A stretch of 64,000 nucleotides of DNA from an uncultured Chlorobiaceae bacterium (GCA_903822595.1 CAIJPS010000043.1:40311-104310); one strand, 5' to 3'. Shown: positions 18,439 through 27,504, counted from the stretch's first letter. The notes: generated by a model not told the origin, from the letters alone. Numbers and translations: made by a program.

Positions 18439-18571
18439 GTGGTAAAAGCAAAATACTATGTGATCTCTGGGCGACTTGAATAAGTCATCGCTAAGGATAC
18501 GGTCAGCGATGGAAGCTCAAAGCTTGGGAAAAGGTGAAGTGTCTAATGTTGCTAAAGAATTAGCCATTTAA
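18439..18571 (+). pseudogene. Decayed small ORF before the FGE-fold gene
   Basis: From GTG 18439 the frame reads VVKAKYYVISGRLE and then meets a stop at 18481. The same frame continues VIAKDTVS, and after a one-base shift reads EAQSLGKGEVSNVAKELAI to a stop at 18571. The two halves look like one former protein of about 45 residues broken by a stop and a frameshift. Its function is unknown; it sits 70 bases before the FGE-fold gene and may once have been its partner. Confidence 0.4.
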
Positions 18572-18641
18572 GCAACAGAAACAAACCAACTCTTTGCTTC
18601 AACATCACACACGAGTGAGATAACTGATAACTGGAGATAAG

Positions 18642-19607
18642 ATGAATCTGGTTACTAAAATCTTGGGCCGCAAACAGGAACTCACCCGTGAGGTATCACC
18701 TGAACAGCTTTGCCTGGGTGTAAATGCGAGCACTCTTAACATGAGTGACGACTCTCTCCTCCGAAACTTCGTTGTAATTCGCGGTGGTGAGTTTGCGATG
18801 GGCAGTCCAGCGATTGAATTGCTTCGCGGCAACGATGAAACCCGGCATCAGGTATGGGTGAGTGATTTTTCTCTATCCAGATATGCTGTGACCGTTGCCG
18901 AGTTCAGGAGATTTGCGGAAGCGTGTGGTTATCTGACTGATGTTTCAAAAGGTCTCTTTCACTTTATTCACCGTCATGATGAAGAAAAAGCGGAAGAGGG
19001 AGTAAACTGGTTTAAAGGAGCATCGGGCAAAGTGCGGCACCAGAGCAAAGATAATCATCCTGTTTTGCACGTGAGCTGGCATGATGCTGTTGCCTACTGC
19101 CAGTGGTTGACGGAAAAAACAGGGAAGGTGTTTCGGCTGCCGACTGAAGCTGAGTGGGAATATGCTTGCCGTGCTGAAACTACAACGCCTTTTCATAGCG
19201 GAGAGAAACTGGAGACTGGGCAGGCAAACTATAAAGTAGGCAATCCATACCACAAGCATCAAAATGAAGTTTACCAACAGAACACTGGTGCTGTTCACAG
19301 GTTTGTTCCAAATGAACAGAACACCGTTGCGGTTAACAGTTTTGTTCCAAATGCGTGGGGGTTGTACAACATGCACGGTAATGTCTGGGAGTGGTGCAGT
19401 GACTGGTACGGCGCAAGCTACTATAATGAATGTAAATCAAAAGGTACTGTTGCCAATCCTGCGGGGCCTGCAACGGGTTTGGTCCGTGTGCTTCGTGGTG
19501 GGGGTTGGAATTGCGAGCCGAGGCTCTGTCGGTCGGCTTATCGTTATAATACGCGCCCTTACTTGCGTAAAAATTTCGTTGGCTTCCGCTTGGTCTTTGA
19601 GCCGTAG
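18642..19607 (+). CDS. FGE-sulfatase-fold protein with DGR-like variable C-terminus
   Basis: A 321-residue protein of the formylglycine-generating-enzyme (C-type-lectin-like) fold. Signatures: GGEFAMGSP near 48, RLPTEAEWEYACR near 166, NMHGNVWEWCSDWYG near 246, and a final block from R282 to P321 with LRGGGW and VGFRLV. The catalytic LCHxSYC context of true FGE is absent, so enzyme activity is doubtful. The final 40 residues have the scaffold of variable regions in diversity-generating retroelement targets: fixed Gly, Trp, Arg, Ser and Ala positions with Tyr, Asn, Thr and Leu at the others. No reverse transcriptase is in this window. ATG 18642 follows GGAGAT. Confidence 0.85.
   Translation: MNLVTKILGRKQELTREVSPEQLCLGVNASTLNMSDDSLLRNFVVIRGGEFAMGSPAIELLRGNDETRHQVWVSDFSLSRYAVTVAEFRRFAEACGYLTDVSKGLFHFIHRHDEEKAEEGVNWFKGASGKVRHQSKDNHPVLHVSWHDAVAYCQWLTEKTGKVFRLPTEAEWEYACRAETTTPFHSGEKLETGQANYKVGNPYHKHQNEVYQQNTGAVHRFVPNEQNTVAVNSFVPNAWGLYNMHGNVWEWCSDWYGASYYNECKSKGTVANPAGPATGLVRVLRGGGWNCEPRLCRSAYRYNTRPYLRKNFVGFRLVFEP
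19276..19353 (+). repeat. 39-base in-frame tandem duplication in the FGE-fold gene
   Basis: Two imperfect 39-base units (19276-19314 and 19315-19353) encode QNTGAVHRFVPNE and QNTVAVNSFVPNA. The normal fold has one such PN segment before the GLYNMHGNVWEW block, so the second is an insertion. The copies have already diverged at several bases. Confidence 0.75.
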
Positions 19608-19654
19608 TCATTTGGCTGCTCATTTTGATGTCCGCTGAATTGTAAGGATCACTA

Positions 19655-19732
19655 TATTGTCCTTTCAGGGAAGAAAAAAAGATAAGCCTGTCATCATTAT
19701 TTATTGATAACTAACATGAATAAAGGACAATA
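19655..19732 (+). promoter_or_regulatory. 11-base inverted repeat covering a ribosome-binding site
   Basis: TATTGTCCTTT (19655-19665) is the exact reverse complement of AAAGGACAATA (19722-19732), 56 bases apart. The right arm contains the only purine-rich ribosome-binding sequence before ATG 19736. If the arms pair in RNA, translation of the next gene would be blocked. It could also act as a DNA operator pair. Confidence 0.45.
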
Positions 19733-19735
19733 GTT

Positions 19736-20686
19736 ATGGGCCTGCAGCTTGGTCAAGCCATAAAAATTGTGGCACAAACAAAGGTATATCTTCTTTACCG
19801 TACCTTGGTTTACAGTGCTATCGCCGGTGTTGTTGCACTCTTTCTTGCTGTTCTTGTGCTTTTCGGCACTGTTTTCGGGAGCGGTGCCGCGGTAGTGCTG
19901 TTTTTTATTGCGCTCTTTGCCGGTGGCTTTGGCTTCAGGCTACTGCGAGAATATGTGCTTTATCTCCTGCAGGCTGGCCATATTGCCCTGATTACCGAGA
20001 TTGCCGAAAAAGGGAGTTTGCCGACAGGTATTTCCCAGACGGTGTGGGCAAAAGAGCGGGTAATGAAATACTACAAAGAGGTGAGTGTTCTTGCACTTGT
20101 CGATCAACTGGTCAAGGGTGTGCTTGTTTCGCTCAACCGGACGCTTTTCAACGTGATGAATGCTTTGCCGATACCAGCGCTTGAAGGTCTTGCGAGCATG
20201 GTGCAGCGCATCGTGAATTTCAGCCTTACCTATATTGATGAGTCCGTAATCGCCTATACTTTCCGTACCGGGAACGAGAATGTTTTTGATGCTGCCAGAT
20301 CCGGTATCATCATCTATTGCCAGTCATGGAAGTCGTTACTGAAGAATGCTGTGGCGCTGACGCTGCTCAGTTATTTCTTCGTTATGGTGACAACCATTGT
20401 TTTTATGATCCCCCTTGGCACTCTTGCCTTGTTTCTTCCCTCTTCCTGGGGATTTGTAAAGTTTGCGCTTTTTGTGCTCTCGCTTTTTCTTGGTATATCG
20501 GCAAAATGGATACTCTTCGATCCGATTGCCTGCACATCGACCTTGCTGACTTTTCTGAAGGAGGCTGAATCGACGAAGCCTGATCCTGCATGGGAAGCAA
20601 AAATCGAAGCTGTCAGCGACAAGTTTCGCACCCTGAAGGAAAAAGCGGGGGAAGCGATACGTACTCCGGCAACATCGAGGTTATAA
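19736..20686 (+). CDS. Unrecognised polytopic membrane protein
   Basis: A 316-residue protein I cannot assign. Hydrophobic segments lie at about 24-46, 50-68, 204-232 and 238-262, with an amphipathic middle (about 90-190) and a soluble charged C-terminus of about 50 residues (KEAESTKPDPAWEAKIEAV). No binding motif stands out. The Nramp transporter starts 32 bases downstream on the same strand, so the two may form an operon with the universal stress gene. Confidence 0.75.
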   Translation: MGLQLGQAIKIVAQTKVYLLYRTLVYSAIAGVVALFLAVLVLFGTVFGSGAAVVLFFIALFAGGFGFRLLREYVLYLLQAGHIALITEIAEKGSLPTGISQTVWAKERVMKYYKEVSVLALVDQLVKGVLVSLNRTLFNVMNALPIPALEGLASMVQRIVNFSLTYIDESVIAYTFRTGNENVFDAARSGIIIYCQSWKSLLKNAVALTLLSYFFVMVTTIVFMIPLGTLALFLPSSWGFVKFALFVLSLFLGISAKWILFDPIACTSTLLTFLKEAESTKPDPAWEAKIEAVSDKFRTLKEKAGEAIRTPATSRL

Positions 20687-20718
20687 GACAAAGAAAAACC
20701 TTTTAATCAGGAAAGACG

Positions 20719-21966
20719 GTGAGTCAATATCCGGAAAGGAAGGCTTTTTCGTTCAAGACACTTCTCGGTTTTCTTGGCCCCGGTTTTCTTGTGACGGTAG
20801 GCTTTGTTGATCCAGGTAATTGGGCAACGAATATTGAGGGAGGGTCGAAGTTCGGCTATGAATTGCTCTGGGTGGTTACTCTTGGCACTTTCATGCTGGT
20901 GCTTATTCAGCATATGGCTGCAAAGCTTGGCATTGCTACCGGAAAATCACTGGCGGTCAACATCCGCGACAATTTTCCGAAGCCGGTTACCGCTTTTCTT
21001 GGGGTGAGTGTGGTGCTTGCCTGTATTGCAACGGATGTTGCCGAGCTTCTGGGGGGCGGGATAGGCTTTAGTCTGCTTTTCGGTATGCCTCTCTGGATGG
21101 GAGCGCTGCTGACGCTGCTTCTTGAGGTGTTCCTGATCATCAGCCAGCGCTACCACAGGGTTGAAACCATTATTGTGGGTTTCCTTGGCATTATCACCCT
21201 CTGTTATCTTGCCGAACTTTTCATTGTCAGGCCGGAGTGGTCAGGAGTTGTGACAGGGCTTTTTGTGCCGAAGGTTGGCCGGGAGAGCATTTATGTTGCT
21301 CTGGCCATTCTCGGGGCGCTGGTGATGCCACACAATATCTTTCTCCATTCAAACGTCATTCACAGTCGGGAGTGGGGAATTTCGGAGGACGAGAAGAGGG
21401 AGTTGCTTCGCTATGAAAAGATGGATACCATCCTCGCCATGACACTCGGGTGGGTGGTGAACTCTTCGATGATCATTGTTGCTTCCGCTGTGTTTTTCCA
21501 TAATCATTTGTCGGTAAACAGTATCGAGCAGGCATCGGCAACACTGAAGCCTCTTGCCGGAGCGCTTGCCGGTTTGCTGTTTGCCGTTGCTCTTGTTTTT
21601 TCAGGTATTGGCTCTTCCATCACCTCCTCCATGGCGGAAGCCGATGTGATAACAGGTTTCCTGGGCAAGCCGGAGGATCCGCGAACGACGCTCTACCGGG
21701 TTTCGGTCTTTGTTACTGCCATTCCGGCCCTTCTTGTCATTCTCCTGAGTTTTGACAGCTTCCACATCCTGATTTTAAGCCAGGTGGTTTTGAGCCTGCA
21801 GCTTCCCTTTACCCTTTTGCCACTGTTGATGCTTTGCCGTAACCGAAAAGTGATGGGCGGTTTCAGAAGCGGAAATGCCGAGTTTGTTGCAGCCCTTCTC
21901 ATTTCTCTGCTTGTTATCGCTCTCAACGGCTATTTTTTTTACACTACCATGACAGGAGAAGGCTGA
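20719..21966 (+). CDS. Nramp-family divalent metal transporter
   Basis: A 415-residue proton-coupled metal transporter of the inner membrane with about eleven helices. The metal-binding signature of the first helix, DPGNWATN (about 31-38), and the MPHNIFLHS signature of helix 6 (about 202-210) are both visible; family substrates are manganese and iron. Trp replaces the more usual Phe or Met in DPGN(x)AT, seen in a subgroup of Nramp proteins. The start is GTG 20719. The universal stress protein begins one base after the stop, so they are translationally coupled. Confidence 0.93.
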   Translation: MSQYPERKAFSFKTLLGFLGPGFLVTVGFVDPGNWATNIEGGSKFGYELLWVVTLGTFMLVLIQHMAAKLGIATGKSLAVNIRDNFPKPVTAFLGVSVVLACIATDVAELLGGGIGFSLLFGMPLWMGALLTLLLEVFLIISQRYHRVETIIVGFLGIITLCYLAELFIVRPEWSGVVTGLFVPKVGRESIYVALAILGALVMPHNIFLHSNVIHSREWGISEDEKRELLRYEKMDTILAMTLGWVVNSSMIIVASAVFFHNHLSVNSIEQASATLKPLAGALAGLLFAVALVFSGIGSSITSSMAEADVITGFLGKPEDPRTTLYRVSVFVTAIPALLVILLSFDSFHILILSQVVLSLQLPFTLLPLLMLCRNRKVMGGFRSGNAEFVAALLISLLVIALNGYFFYTTMTGEG

Positions 21967-21967
21967 G

Positions 21968-22378
21968 ATGAAGGTTTACCGGGAGATTCTTGTTGCCATT
22001 GACTGCTCGAGGGTTGATGATTTTCTTGTCGAAGAGGTATCAGCACTCGCTCTTCAGCTTGGTGCCACACTGCATTTGCTTCATGTCATCCATTCCCATA
22101 CCCTTGACCAGGAAAGGTTTCTCCGTGAAGAGGCTACGTATATACTCGACCGTTATCGCAAAAAACTAGAGGCAGAGGGGCTTGAGGTTAATGTTGTGAT
22201 CAGAAGCGGAGAGCCGGAGCGTGAGATTCTCCGGGAGATTGAGGAGAAGAGCTATGATCTTGTAGCAATGGCTGCCCATGGCCACAGTTTGCCGGAAAGA
22301 ATACTTTTCGGTAGCGTTTCAAGGACTCTTCGTCAAAACATCTCCATACCGTTGTTTCTGATCAAGCCTGATCGCTGA
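21968..22378 (+). CDS. Universal stress protein (UspA family)
   Basis: A 136-residue single-domain Usp protein: ILVAIDCSRVDDFLVEE at the start, the IRSGEPEREIL middle segment, and the C-terminal nucleotide-site region MAAHGHSLPERILFGSVSRTLRQ. Proteins of this family bind ATP or dimerise and modulate partners. Starting one base after the Nramp gene, it probably regulates or responds to that transporter (inference). Its 3' end overlaps the convergent NFACT gene by 17 bases. Confidence 0.9.
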   Translation: MKVYREILVAIDCSRVDDFLVEEVSALALQLGATLHLLHVIHSHTLDQERFLREEATYILDRYRKKLEAEGLEVNVVIRSGEPEREILREIEEKSYDLVAMAAHGHSLPERILFGSVSRTLRQNISIPLFLIKPDR

Positions 22379-24008
22379 ACAGCCTGTTTGAGGGTTTTAC
22401 GAGCAGCACTTCTTCGCGTTCGACGATAACCTGGCCGGGAGCAAGCTTTTTGCCGCGTCGTACGTACTTTTTCAGGGTGTAGATTACCGGAACAAGTGCC
22501 GAGTGTTTTGCCGAAGAGTACCAAGCTGCAATTTCTGCTGCTTGCCGGATTACCTGGAGGTTGTTGAGCGTTGTGCCTTTCAGGACACAGTGAGAGCCTG
22601 CGGTTCCCCGGGCATGAAGCCAGATGTCGTTGGGTTTGGTGTTGGAAAATGTGAGCAGTTCATTGTTTGTTGCATTTTTCCCGACAAAAAGGGTGATTGA
22701 TGATGAGAGGTTCACGGTTCTGAATAGCGGTGCGGTGCGGATATTTTTCAGCGTGGAATCGCCTGATTTGCCTGGTTTTGCGCATTGTTTTTCGATAAAG
22801 CGGCGTGCCTCTTTGGGGCTGGAAATGTTCTCTGTTGCGGCAAGAAGCTTTTCAAGTGCGGCCTTTTCTGTCCGAAGCAGTGTATGCCTCGCCACCATTA
22901 TTTTGAGTTTTCCTCGGGTTTTTGATGCTTTTGAAAAGTACTCTTCCGCATTTTTCTGCAACGTCAGCGCCTCCTTTAAAGGAATGATTTTGTCTGGTGC
23001 TCCGGGTTCAAAAATGTTCTCGACGGTGATGTTCTGCCGATCGGTTCTTGGCTGGTAGAGAGCCGCCATAAGCAGGTGGCCGCATTGCTCATAGTTCCTG
23101 GCAAACTCTTCAAGCAATGCGGGGCTGAACCCTTCAAGCGCTTTTTGGTTTTTTTTTAGTTGCCGCAGCAGTTTTGAGCGTACTCCTTTCAGCTCCTCTC
23201 TTGTTTCAAGAAAGCGCTGCATGATGATGCTGTAAGAGGTAAGCCCTTCAAGAACGGAGTCAAAAGAGTGGCTGGTTACATGGACGTTGTGCAGAAGGGA
23301 GAATCCTGGCTCTCCATCCTCTTTTTCCAAAACCCCTGGCTGCGGGTCGAGCAGTTCGAAAAAAATCGATTGAAACGCACTGAAGAGTGTTTCCGGGTTC
23401 TCGCTGTTTCCTGCCCGGTTCACCACTTCACGCACCAGTGTTCCATCAAAGCCTGGAAGTATTGCCGAAACTTTTTCGGTAAGACTTTCAGCTTTCAGGT
23501 TATTGAATCGCTCAACAAAAAGGGGGCCGTTGAGGGCGAGTGTTTCAAGTTCCCTTAAAAGTCCGGGAGCGTCATGAACTGACTGGTATGGTTTGTCGAC
23601 GAGTGAGCTTTTATGCTTGAAGGCATCGGCAATGCGGTTTTCTTTGACAAGGAAGAGGTTTGTGTTTGCACTGAAGAGCTGTAGCACCAGAAATGCCTTA
23701 TCGACAAAATGGATATGGATTTCCCGGTCAGAGGGTGAGATTGCAACCTCTCTTACTGGTTGAAGGGAGAGCTCAGCCATCAAGTTTGCTGAATCGCGTT
23801 TTTTTCTCTTTTCACTCTCTCTTGTGGAGAGGCAGAGAAGGGGAGTATGGGTGACGACGATAAGCTGCAGGTGCTCGCCGCTATGGGTTATGAAAGCGAG
23901 TGTCACTTCATTTTTATGTTCTGAAAAGATTCCGGAGAGATGGCCGCCCGCAAGACGCTGATGCAACTCCATTGCCGCATGGTAGAGGGTAAAGTAATTG
24001 CGTAGCAT
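22362..24008 (-). CDS. NFACT-family protein (RqcH-like)
   Basis: A 548-residue protein of the NFACT/RqcH family, which binds stalled 50S subunits with tRNA and tags nascent chains. Residues 1-200 are the NFACT-N (fibronectin-binding-like) domain, the middle (about 270-420) is helical and coiled-coil, and the C-terminus carries the NFACT-R domain with the signature DIWLHARGTAGSHCVL (about 452-467). Family members usually have Pro where this has Ala in the RxxPGSH motif. The gene runs opposite to its neighbours and its stop overlaps the uspA-type gene. Confidence 0.88.
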   Translation of the reverse strand: MLRNYFTLYHAAMELHQRLAGGHLSGIFSEHKNEVTLAFITHSGEHLQLIVVTHTPLLCLSTRESEKRKKRDSANLMAELSLQPVREVAISPSDREIHIHFVDKAFLVLQLFSANTNLFLVKENRIADAFKHKSSLVDKPYQSVHDAPGLLRELETLALNGPLFVERFNNLKAESLTEKVSAILPGFDGTLVREVVNRAGNSENPETLFSAFQSIFFELLDPQPGVLEKEDGEPGFSLLHNVHVTSHSFDSVLEGLTSYSIIMQRFLETREELKGVRSKLLRQLKKNQKALEGFSPALLEEFARNYEQCGHLLMAALYQPRTDRQNITVENIFEPGAPDKIIPLKEALTLQKNAEEYFSKASKTRGKLKIMVARHTLLRTEKAALEKLLAATENISSPKEARRFIEKQCAKPGKSGDSTLKNIRTAPLFRTVNLSSSITLFVGKNATNNELLTFSNTKPNDIWLHARGTAGSHCVLKGTTLNNLQVIRQAAEIAAWYSSAKHSALVPVIYTLKKYVRRGKKLAPGQVIVEREEVLLVKPSNRLFSDQA

Positions 24009-24098
24009 GATCCATGTGAATTGGTTGCGTGAGGCCGATCTTTTTCCCTATTTTAGAGGAAAAATTGGTTTTTTAACAATGTATCAAAAAACAGGAAT

Positions 24099-24632
24099 AT
24101 GCCGGAAGAAACGAAGAGTGGCTGTTGCTGCTCTGGTGCGGAAGGGGATGAAGGTTCAGTGGCTGGAAAGCGGCTTGGTTGGCATGAATATTTCATGAGT
24201 GTTGCCCATCTTATTTCACGCAGGGCGACCTGTACAAGAGGTCATATCGGGGCGGTCATTGTCAGGGAGAACAGCATTCTTTCCACGGGATACAATGGCG
24301 CTCCGTCCGGGCTTCCTCACTGTAATGACAGCAATTGCCGAATTTACCGCAGTATTCATCCTGACGGGACTGTTGAGGAGAACTGTGTCAACACGATCCA
24401 TGCTGAAATCAATGCCATCGCCCAGGCAGCAAAGCATGGGGTGTCGATCAAGGATTCCGATATCTATATTACGGCGAGTCCCTGTATTCACTGCCTGAAA
24501 GTGCTTATCAACGTGGGTATAAAGACCATCTACTACGACAAGCCGTATAAAATCGAGCATATTGAAGAATTGCTGATGCTTTCCGGTATCAGGCTGGTGC
24601 AGGTCAACATGCAGGCTCATCAAAAGGGGTGA
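24099..24632 (+). CDS. Deoxycytidylate deaminase family protein
   Basis: Zinc deaminase of the dCMP deaminase/ComEB type, converting dCMP to dUMP for thymidylate synthesis. Of 177 residues, about 27 at the N-terminus form a cysteine- and glycine-rich extension ([14 protein letters not shown]). Zinc ligands are visible in [12 protein letters not shown] and [23 protein letters not shown] is the family's substrate loop. It overlaps the ribD start region, so both deaminases are in one transcript. A later start near residue 34 (MSVAHLIS) cannot be excluded. Confidence 0.9.
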   Translation: MPEETKSGCCCSGAEGDEGSVAGKRLGWHEYFMSVAHLISRRATCTRGHIGAVIVRENSILSTGYNGAPSGLPHCNDSNCRIYRSIHPDGTVEENCVNTIHAEINAIAQAAKHGVSIKDSDIYITASPCIHCLKVLINVGIKTIYYDKPYKIEHIEELLMLSGIRLVQVNMQAHQKG

Positions 24633-24634
24633 TG

Positions 24635-25735
24635 ATGGAACGGCGTGATGATCTTTTTTTTATGAGACGTGCCCTTGAACTTGCCTCGCAAGGAGCTGGC
24701 AGAGTAAGTCCTAACCCAATGGTCGGCGCGGTTATCGTCTATAATGGGGAGATTATTGGCGAGGGCTATCATCAGCAGTTTGGCGGAGCTCATGCCGAAG
24801 TTCATGCCATAGCTTCTGTAGCCGATGAAACGCTGCTTCGTCATTCGACACTCTATGTCACCCTTGAGCCTTGTTCCCATTTCGGAAAAACCCCTCCATG
24901 CAGCGACCTGATTGTTGACAAGGGAATTGCGCGCGTTGTCGTTGGCTGCCGTGATCCTTATCCGGAGGTTGCAGGAAAAGGTATTGCAAGGCTTCATGCC
25001 GCCGGGATTGCCGTTACTGAAGGAGTGCTTGAAGCGGAGTGCATGAAAGGTAATGAGGCATTTATTAAAAGTCATACCGCAGGGTTGCCTTTTGTTTCTC
25101 TTAAACTGGCCCAGACGCTTGACGGCAAAATCGCAACCTCCCTCGGAGCTTCCCGATGGATTACCGGGGAAGAGTCGCGAAGTGAGGTGCACCGACTTCG
25201 GAGTACCTATGACGCGGTTATGGTTGGTGAGGCGACGGTTCGTGCCGACGATGCTCAACTGACCGTCAGGCATTGTTCCGGGCGCAATCCGCTCAGGGTT
25301 GTTCTTGATTGTCGTCTGAGTTTGTCTCTTGAATCGAAAATTTTTAATGCAGAGGCTCCAACTCTTGTTTTTGCATCATCATCATTTGCCAGTTTGCCGA
25401 AGGTCCCGCTGTTACGGGAGAGGGGCGTGGAGGTGTTGTTCGTCGATGAACATGGCGGCAAGCTTGATTTGCGTCAGGTGCTTATGGAACTTCATAATCG
25501 GCAGATGCTCTCTGTGCTGGTTGAAGGAGGGAGCCGTTTGTCCGCTTCATTCATTCGTGAAAAGCTTGTGGATAAAATCCTTATATTTATCGCCCCGAAG
25601 CTGTTCGGTGGTGATGCTTTGAGTGCCTTTGCGCCTCTCGGTGTAAGTATGCCGGGTCAGGCTGTGGATCTGCGTTTTGAGCCGCCGCAGTTTTTTGGCT
25701 GTGATGTGCTGCTGGAGGCTTATGTTGAAACTTGA
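24635..25735 (+). CDS. ribD: Riboflavin biosynthesis protein RibD (deaminase/reductase)
   Basis: RibD carries out two steps of riboflavin synthesis: deamination of the pyrimidine intermediate, then reduction of its ribose. Residues 1-145 are the zinc deaminase with [10 protein letters not shown] and [11 protein letters not shown]; residues about 148-365 are the NADPH-dependent reductase ([31 protein letters not shown]). GTG 24629, ATG 24632 and ATG 24635 are in frame; I use 24635, since the first overlaps the upstream stop. ribE lies 2.1 kb downstream with two unrelated genes between. Confidence 0.95.
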   Translation: MERRDDLFFMRRALELASQGAGRVSPNPMVGAVIVYNGEIIGEGYHQQFGGAHAEVHAIASVADETLLRHSTLYVTLEPCSHFGKTPPCSDLIVDKGIARVVVGCRDPYPEVAGKGIARLHAAGIAVTEGVLEAECMKGNEAFIKSHTAGLPFVSLKLAQTLDGKIATSLGASRWITGEESRSEVHRLRSTYDAVMVGEATVRADDAQLTVRHCSGRNPLRVVLDCRLSLSLESKIFNAEAPTLVFASSSFASLPKVPLLRERGVEVLFVDEHGGKLDLRQVLMELHNRQMLSVLVEGGSRLSASFIREKLVDKILIFIAPKLFGGDALSAFAPLGVSMPGQAVDLRFEPPQFFGCDVLLEAYVET

Positions 25736-25817
25736 ACCGGAGGGCAGGATTCAGGTAGAGAGTTAACATGAATCGGATATTGGTATGGTTAAGAAATATT
25801 CAAAAAGGAGGGTACTT

Positions 25818-26234
25818 ATGATTGACCGTTTTGTCAATAACAGTGATCTTGGAAAGCTGATTTTGCGGGTTGTAGTTGGTGCCCTGTTGCTTTTTCATGG
25901 AATACACAAGCTTCAGCACGGATATGGCTTTGTGGAGAAGATGCTGCTCAACGCCGGGTTTCCGGGGTATCTCTCACATGGTATTCTTGTAAGTGAACTT
26001 CTGGCTCCGTTTTTTATGGTAATGGGTCTCTATACCCGTCAGGCGGCCTTGATTCAGGCCGTTGTCATGCTGATGGCAATCCTCCTTGTTCACACCGGAG
26101 AACTCTTTTCGGTGACGGCGCAAGGTGGATATGCTCTTGAACTCCAGGCATTTTATCTTTTTGGTGCTCTTGCTGTTTTCTTTTTTGGTGCCGGGCGTTA
26201 CAATATTTCCCGTCGCAACGGTATTTGGGATTGA
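25818..26234 (+). CDS. DoxX-family membrane protein
   Basis: A 138-residue, four-helix membrane protein of the DoxX/SURF4 fold; the GALLLFHGIHKLQHGYGF segment (about 19-36) is the family signature. The start is ATG 25818, which has an ideal AGGAGG seven bases upstream; the in-frame ATG at 25785 has none. Its role is uncertain; family members are often linked to thiol and oxidative stress, which suits the thiol peroxidase gene next to it. Confidence 0.88.
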   Translation: MIDRFVNNSDLGKLILRVVVGALLLFHGIHKLQHGYGFVEKMLLNAGFPGYLSHGILVSELLAPFFMVMGLYTRQAALIQAVVMLMAILLVHTGELFSVTAQGGYALELQAFYLFGALAVFFFGAGRYNISRRNGIWD

Positions 26235-26344
26235 TAGCATCAACATCATGGTTGTGAACGCATTCGTTTCGTTTGCGGTTGTAATCGTCAGTTTTTCTTT
26301 TTTTTGCTGTTCGTCATCTTTATTAACCGGAAACTATTTTTTTT

Positions 26345-26845
26345 ATGGCACAGATAACTTTCAAGGGCACTCCTGTTGAAACGGTCGGGAATCTTCCTGC
26401 CAAAGGTTCTGAAGCACCTTTTTTCTGTCTGGTGAAAACTGATCTTTCTGAGGCGGGACCCGCTGATTTTGCAGGAAAAAGACTGGTTCTTAATATTTTT
26501 CCAAGCCTTGATACATCAGTCTGCGCAGCTTCAGTCAGGCGTTTTAATCAGGAAGTCTCATCTCTCGATAACACGGTTGTGCTCTGTATCTCCGCTGATC
26601 TGCCCTTTGCGCACAGTCGTTTTTGTGAAGTTGAAGGATTAAAAAATGTTATATCACTCTCCGTTTTCCGCTCTCCGGAATTCGGGCGCGATTATGGTGT
26701 TACTCTTGCTTCCGGTCCTCTCAAGGGGCTTCTTTCGCGTGCAATCGTCATTATCGATGCTGACGGGATCGTGCGTTATACCGAACAGGTAGCGGAAATT
26801 ATTGAAGAGCCTGATTACAGTGCAGCTCTCAAGGTTCTTGCATAA
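26345..26845 (+). CDS. tpx: Thiol peroxidase (2-Cys peroxiredoxin, Tpx)
   Basis: Tpx reduces hydrogen and alkyl peroxides using thioredoxin. The 166-residue protein has the Tpx signature NIFPSLDTSVCAAS with the peroxidatic Cys60, the resolving cysteine at FCEVEGL (Cys94), and the ending seen in Tpx proteins (ADGIVRYTEQV). As a strict anaerobe of the green sulfur group would use it against accidental oxygen, its place beside DoxX is sensible. It stops three bases before ribE. Confidence 0.96.
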   Translation: MAQITFKGTPVETVGNLPAKGSEAPFFCLVKTDLSEAGPADFAGKRLVLNIFPSLDTSVCAASVRRFNQEVSSLDNTVVLCISADLPFAHSRFCEVEGLKNVISLSVFRSPEFGRDYGVTLASGPLKGLLSRAIVIIDADGIVRYTEQVAEIIEEPDYSAALKVLA

Positions 26846-26847
26846 GC

Positions 26848-27504
26848 ATGTTTACTGGAATTATCAAGGATGTTGGCCGTATCGCGGGAGTGATACGGCG
26901 TCAGGGCGGTTTGCGGCTCAGGGTGCAGTTCGGCAACGCGGCAGAGTTCACCAATCTCTCGATAGACGAGAGTGTGAGCATTAACGGGGTTTGCCAGACT
27001 GTCGTCGCTCTTGGAGATGGGTGGTTTGAGGTCGATACCGTCGAGGAGACCCTCTCCAAAACAACGCTCGGCTCGCTGCAACAGGGAACGCTTGTGAACC
27101 TTGAACGGGCAGTTCGTCCACTGGATCGCCTTGGTGGCCATTTTGTGCTTGGTCATGTTGATTGTGCCGCCGTTGTTCAGGCGGTCAGGGAGCTTGGGGC
27201 CAGCCGTGAACTCTGGATAGCCTTTCCCGATGCTTTCAGCCCCTTCATCGTTTCCGCTGGTTCGATAACGATCGACGGAATCAGTCTCACCGTTGCAAAG
27301 CTTGAAGCGAAGCTCTTTGCCGTGGCGGTTATCCCCTTTACCTTTGCCCACACGACCATTAATGAGCTTAAAGCGGGAAGCCGGGTAAACCTTGAGTTCG
27401 ATATTCTTGGCAAATATGTGGCGCGTCAGCTTGGAAGAACCGTTTCGTCAGCCACTGCCGATTCGAAAATCGATGAAGCATGGCTCAGGGAACAGGGATT
27501 TTAA
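26848..27504 (+). CDS. ribE: Riboflavin synthase alpha chain
   Basis: Riboflavin synthase joins two lumazine molecules to form riboflavin. The 218-residue protein has the two duplicated lumazine-binding barrels: MFTGIIKDVGRI at 1-12 with VSINGVCQTVV and, in the second half, HFVLGHVDCAAVV with ITIDGISLTVAKL. Length is normal. It begins two bases after tpx and ends directly before rarA, so tpx, ribE and rarA look like one transcript. Confidence 0.97.
   Translation: MFTGIIKDVGRIAGVIRRQGGLRLRVQFGNAAEFTNLSIDESVSINGVCQTVVALGDGWFEVDTVEETLSKTTLGSLQQGTLVNLERAVRPLDRLGGHFVLGHVDCAAVVQAVRELGASRELWIAFPDAFSPFIVSAGSITIDGISLTVAKLEAKLFAVAVIPFTFAHTTINELKAGSRVNLEFDILGKYVARQLGRTVSSATADSKIDEAWLREQGF

Noticed and set aside
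19493..19607. Complete diversity-generating retroelement in the window
   Set aside because: No reverse transcriptase, template repeat or accessory gene is found on either strand; only the possible target is present.
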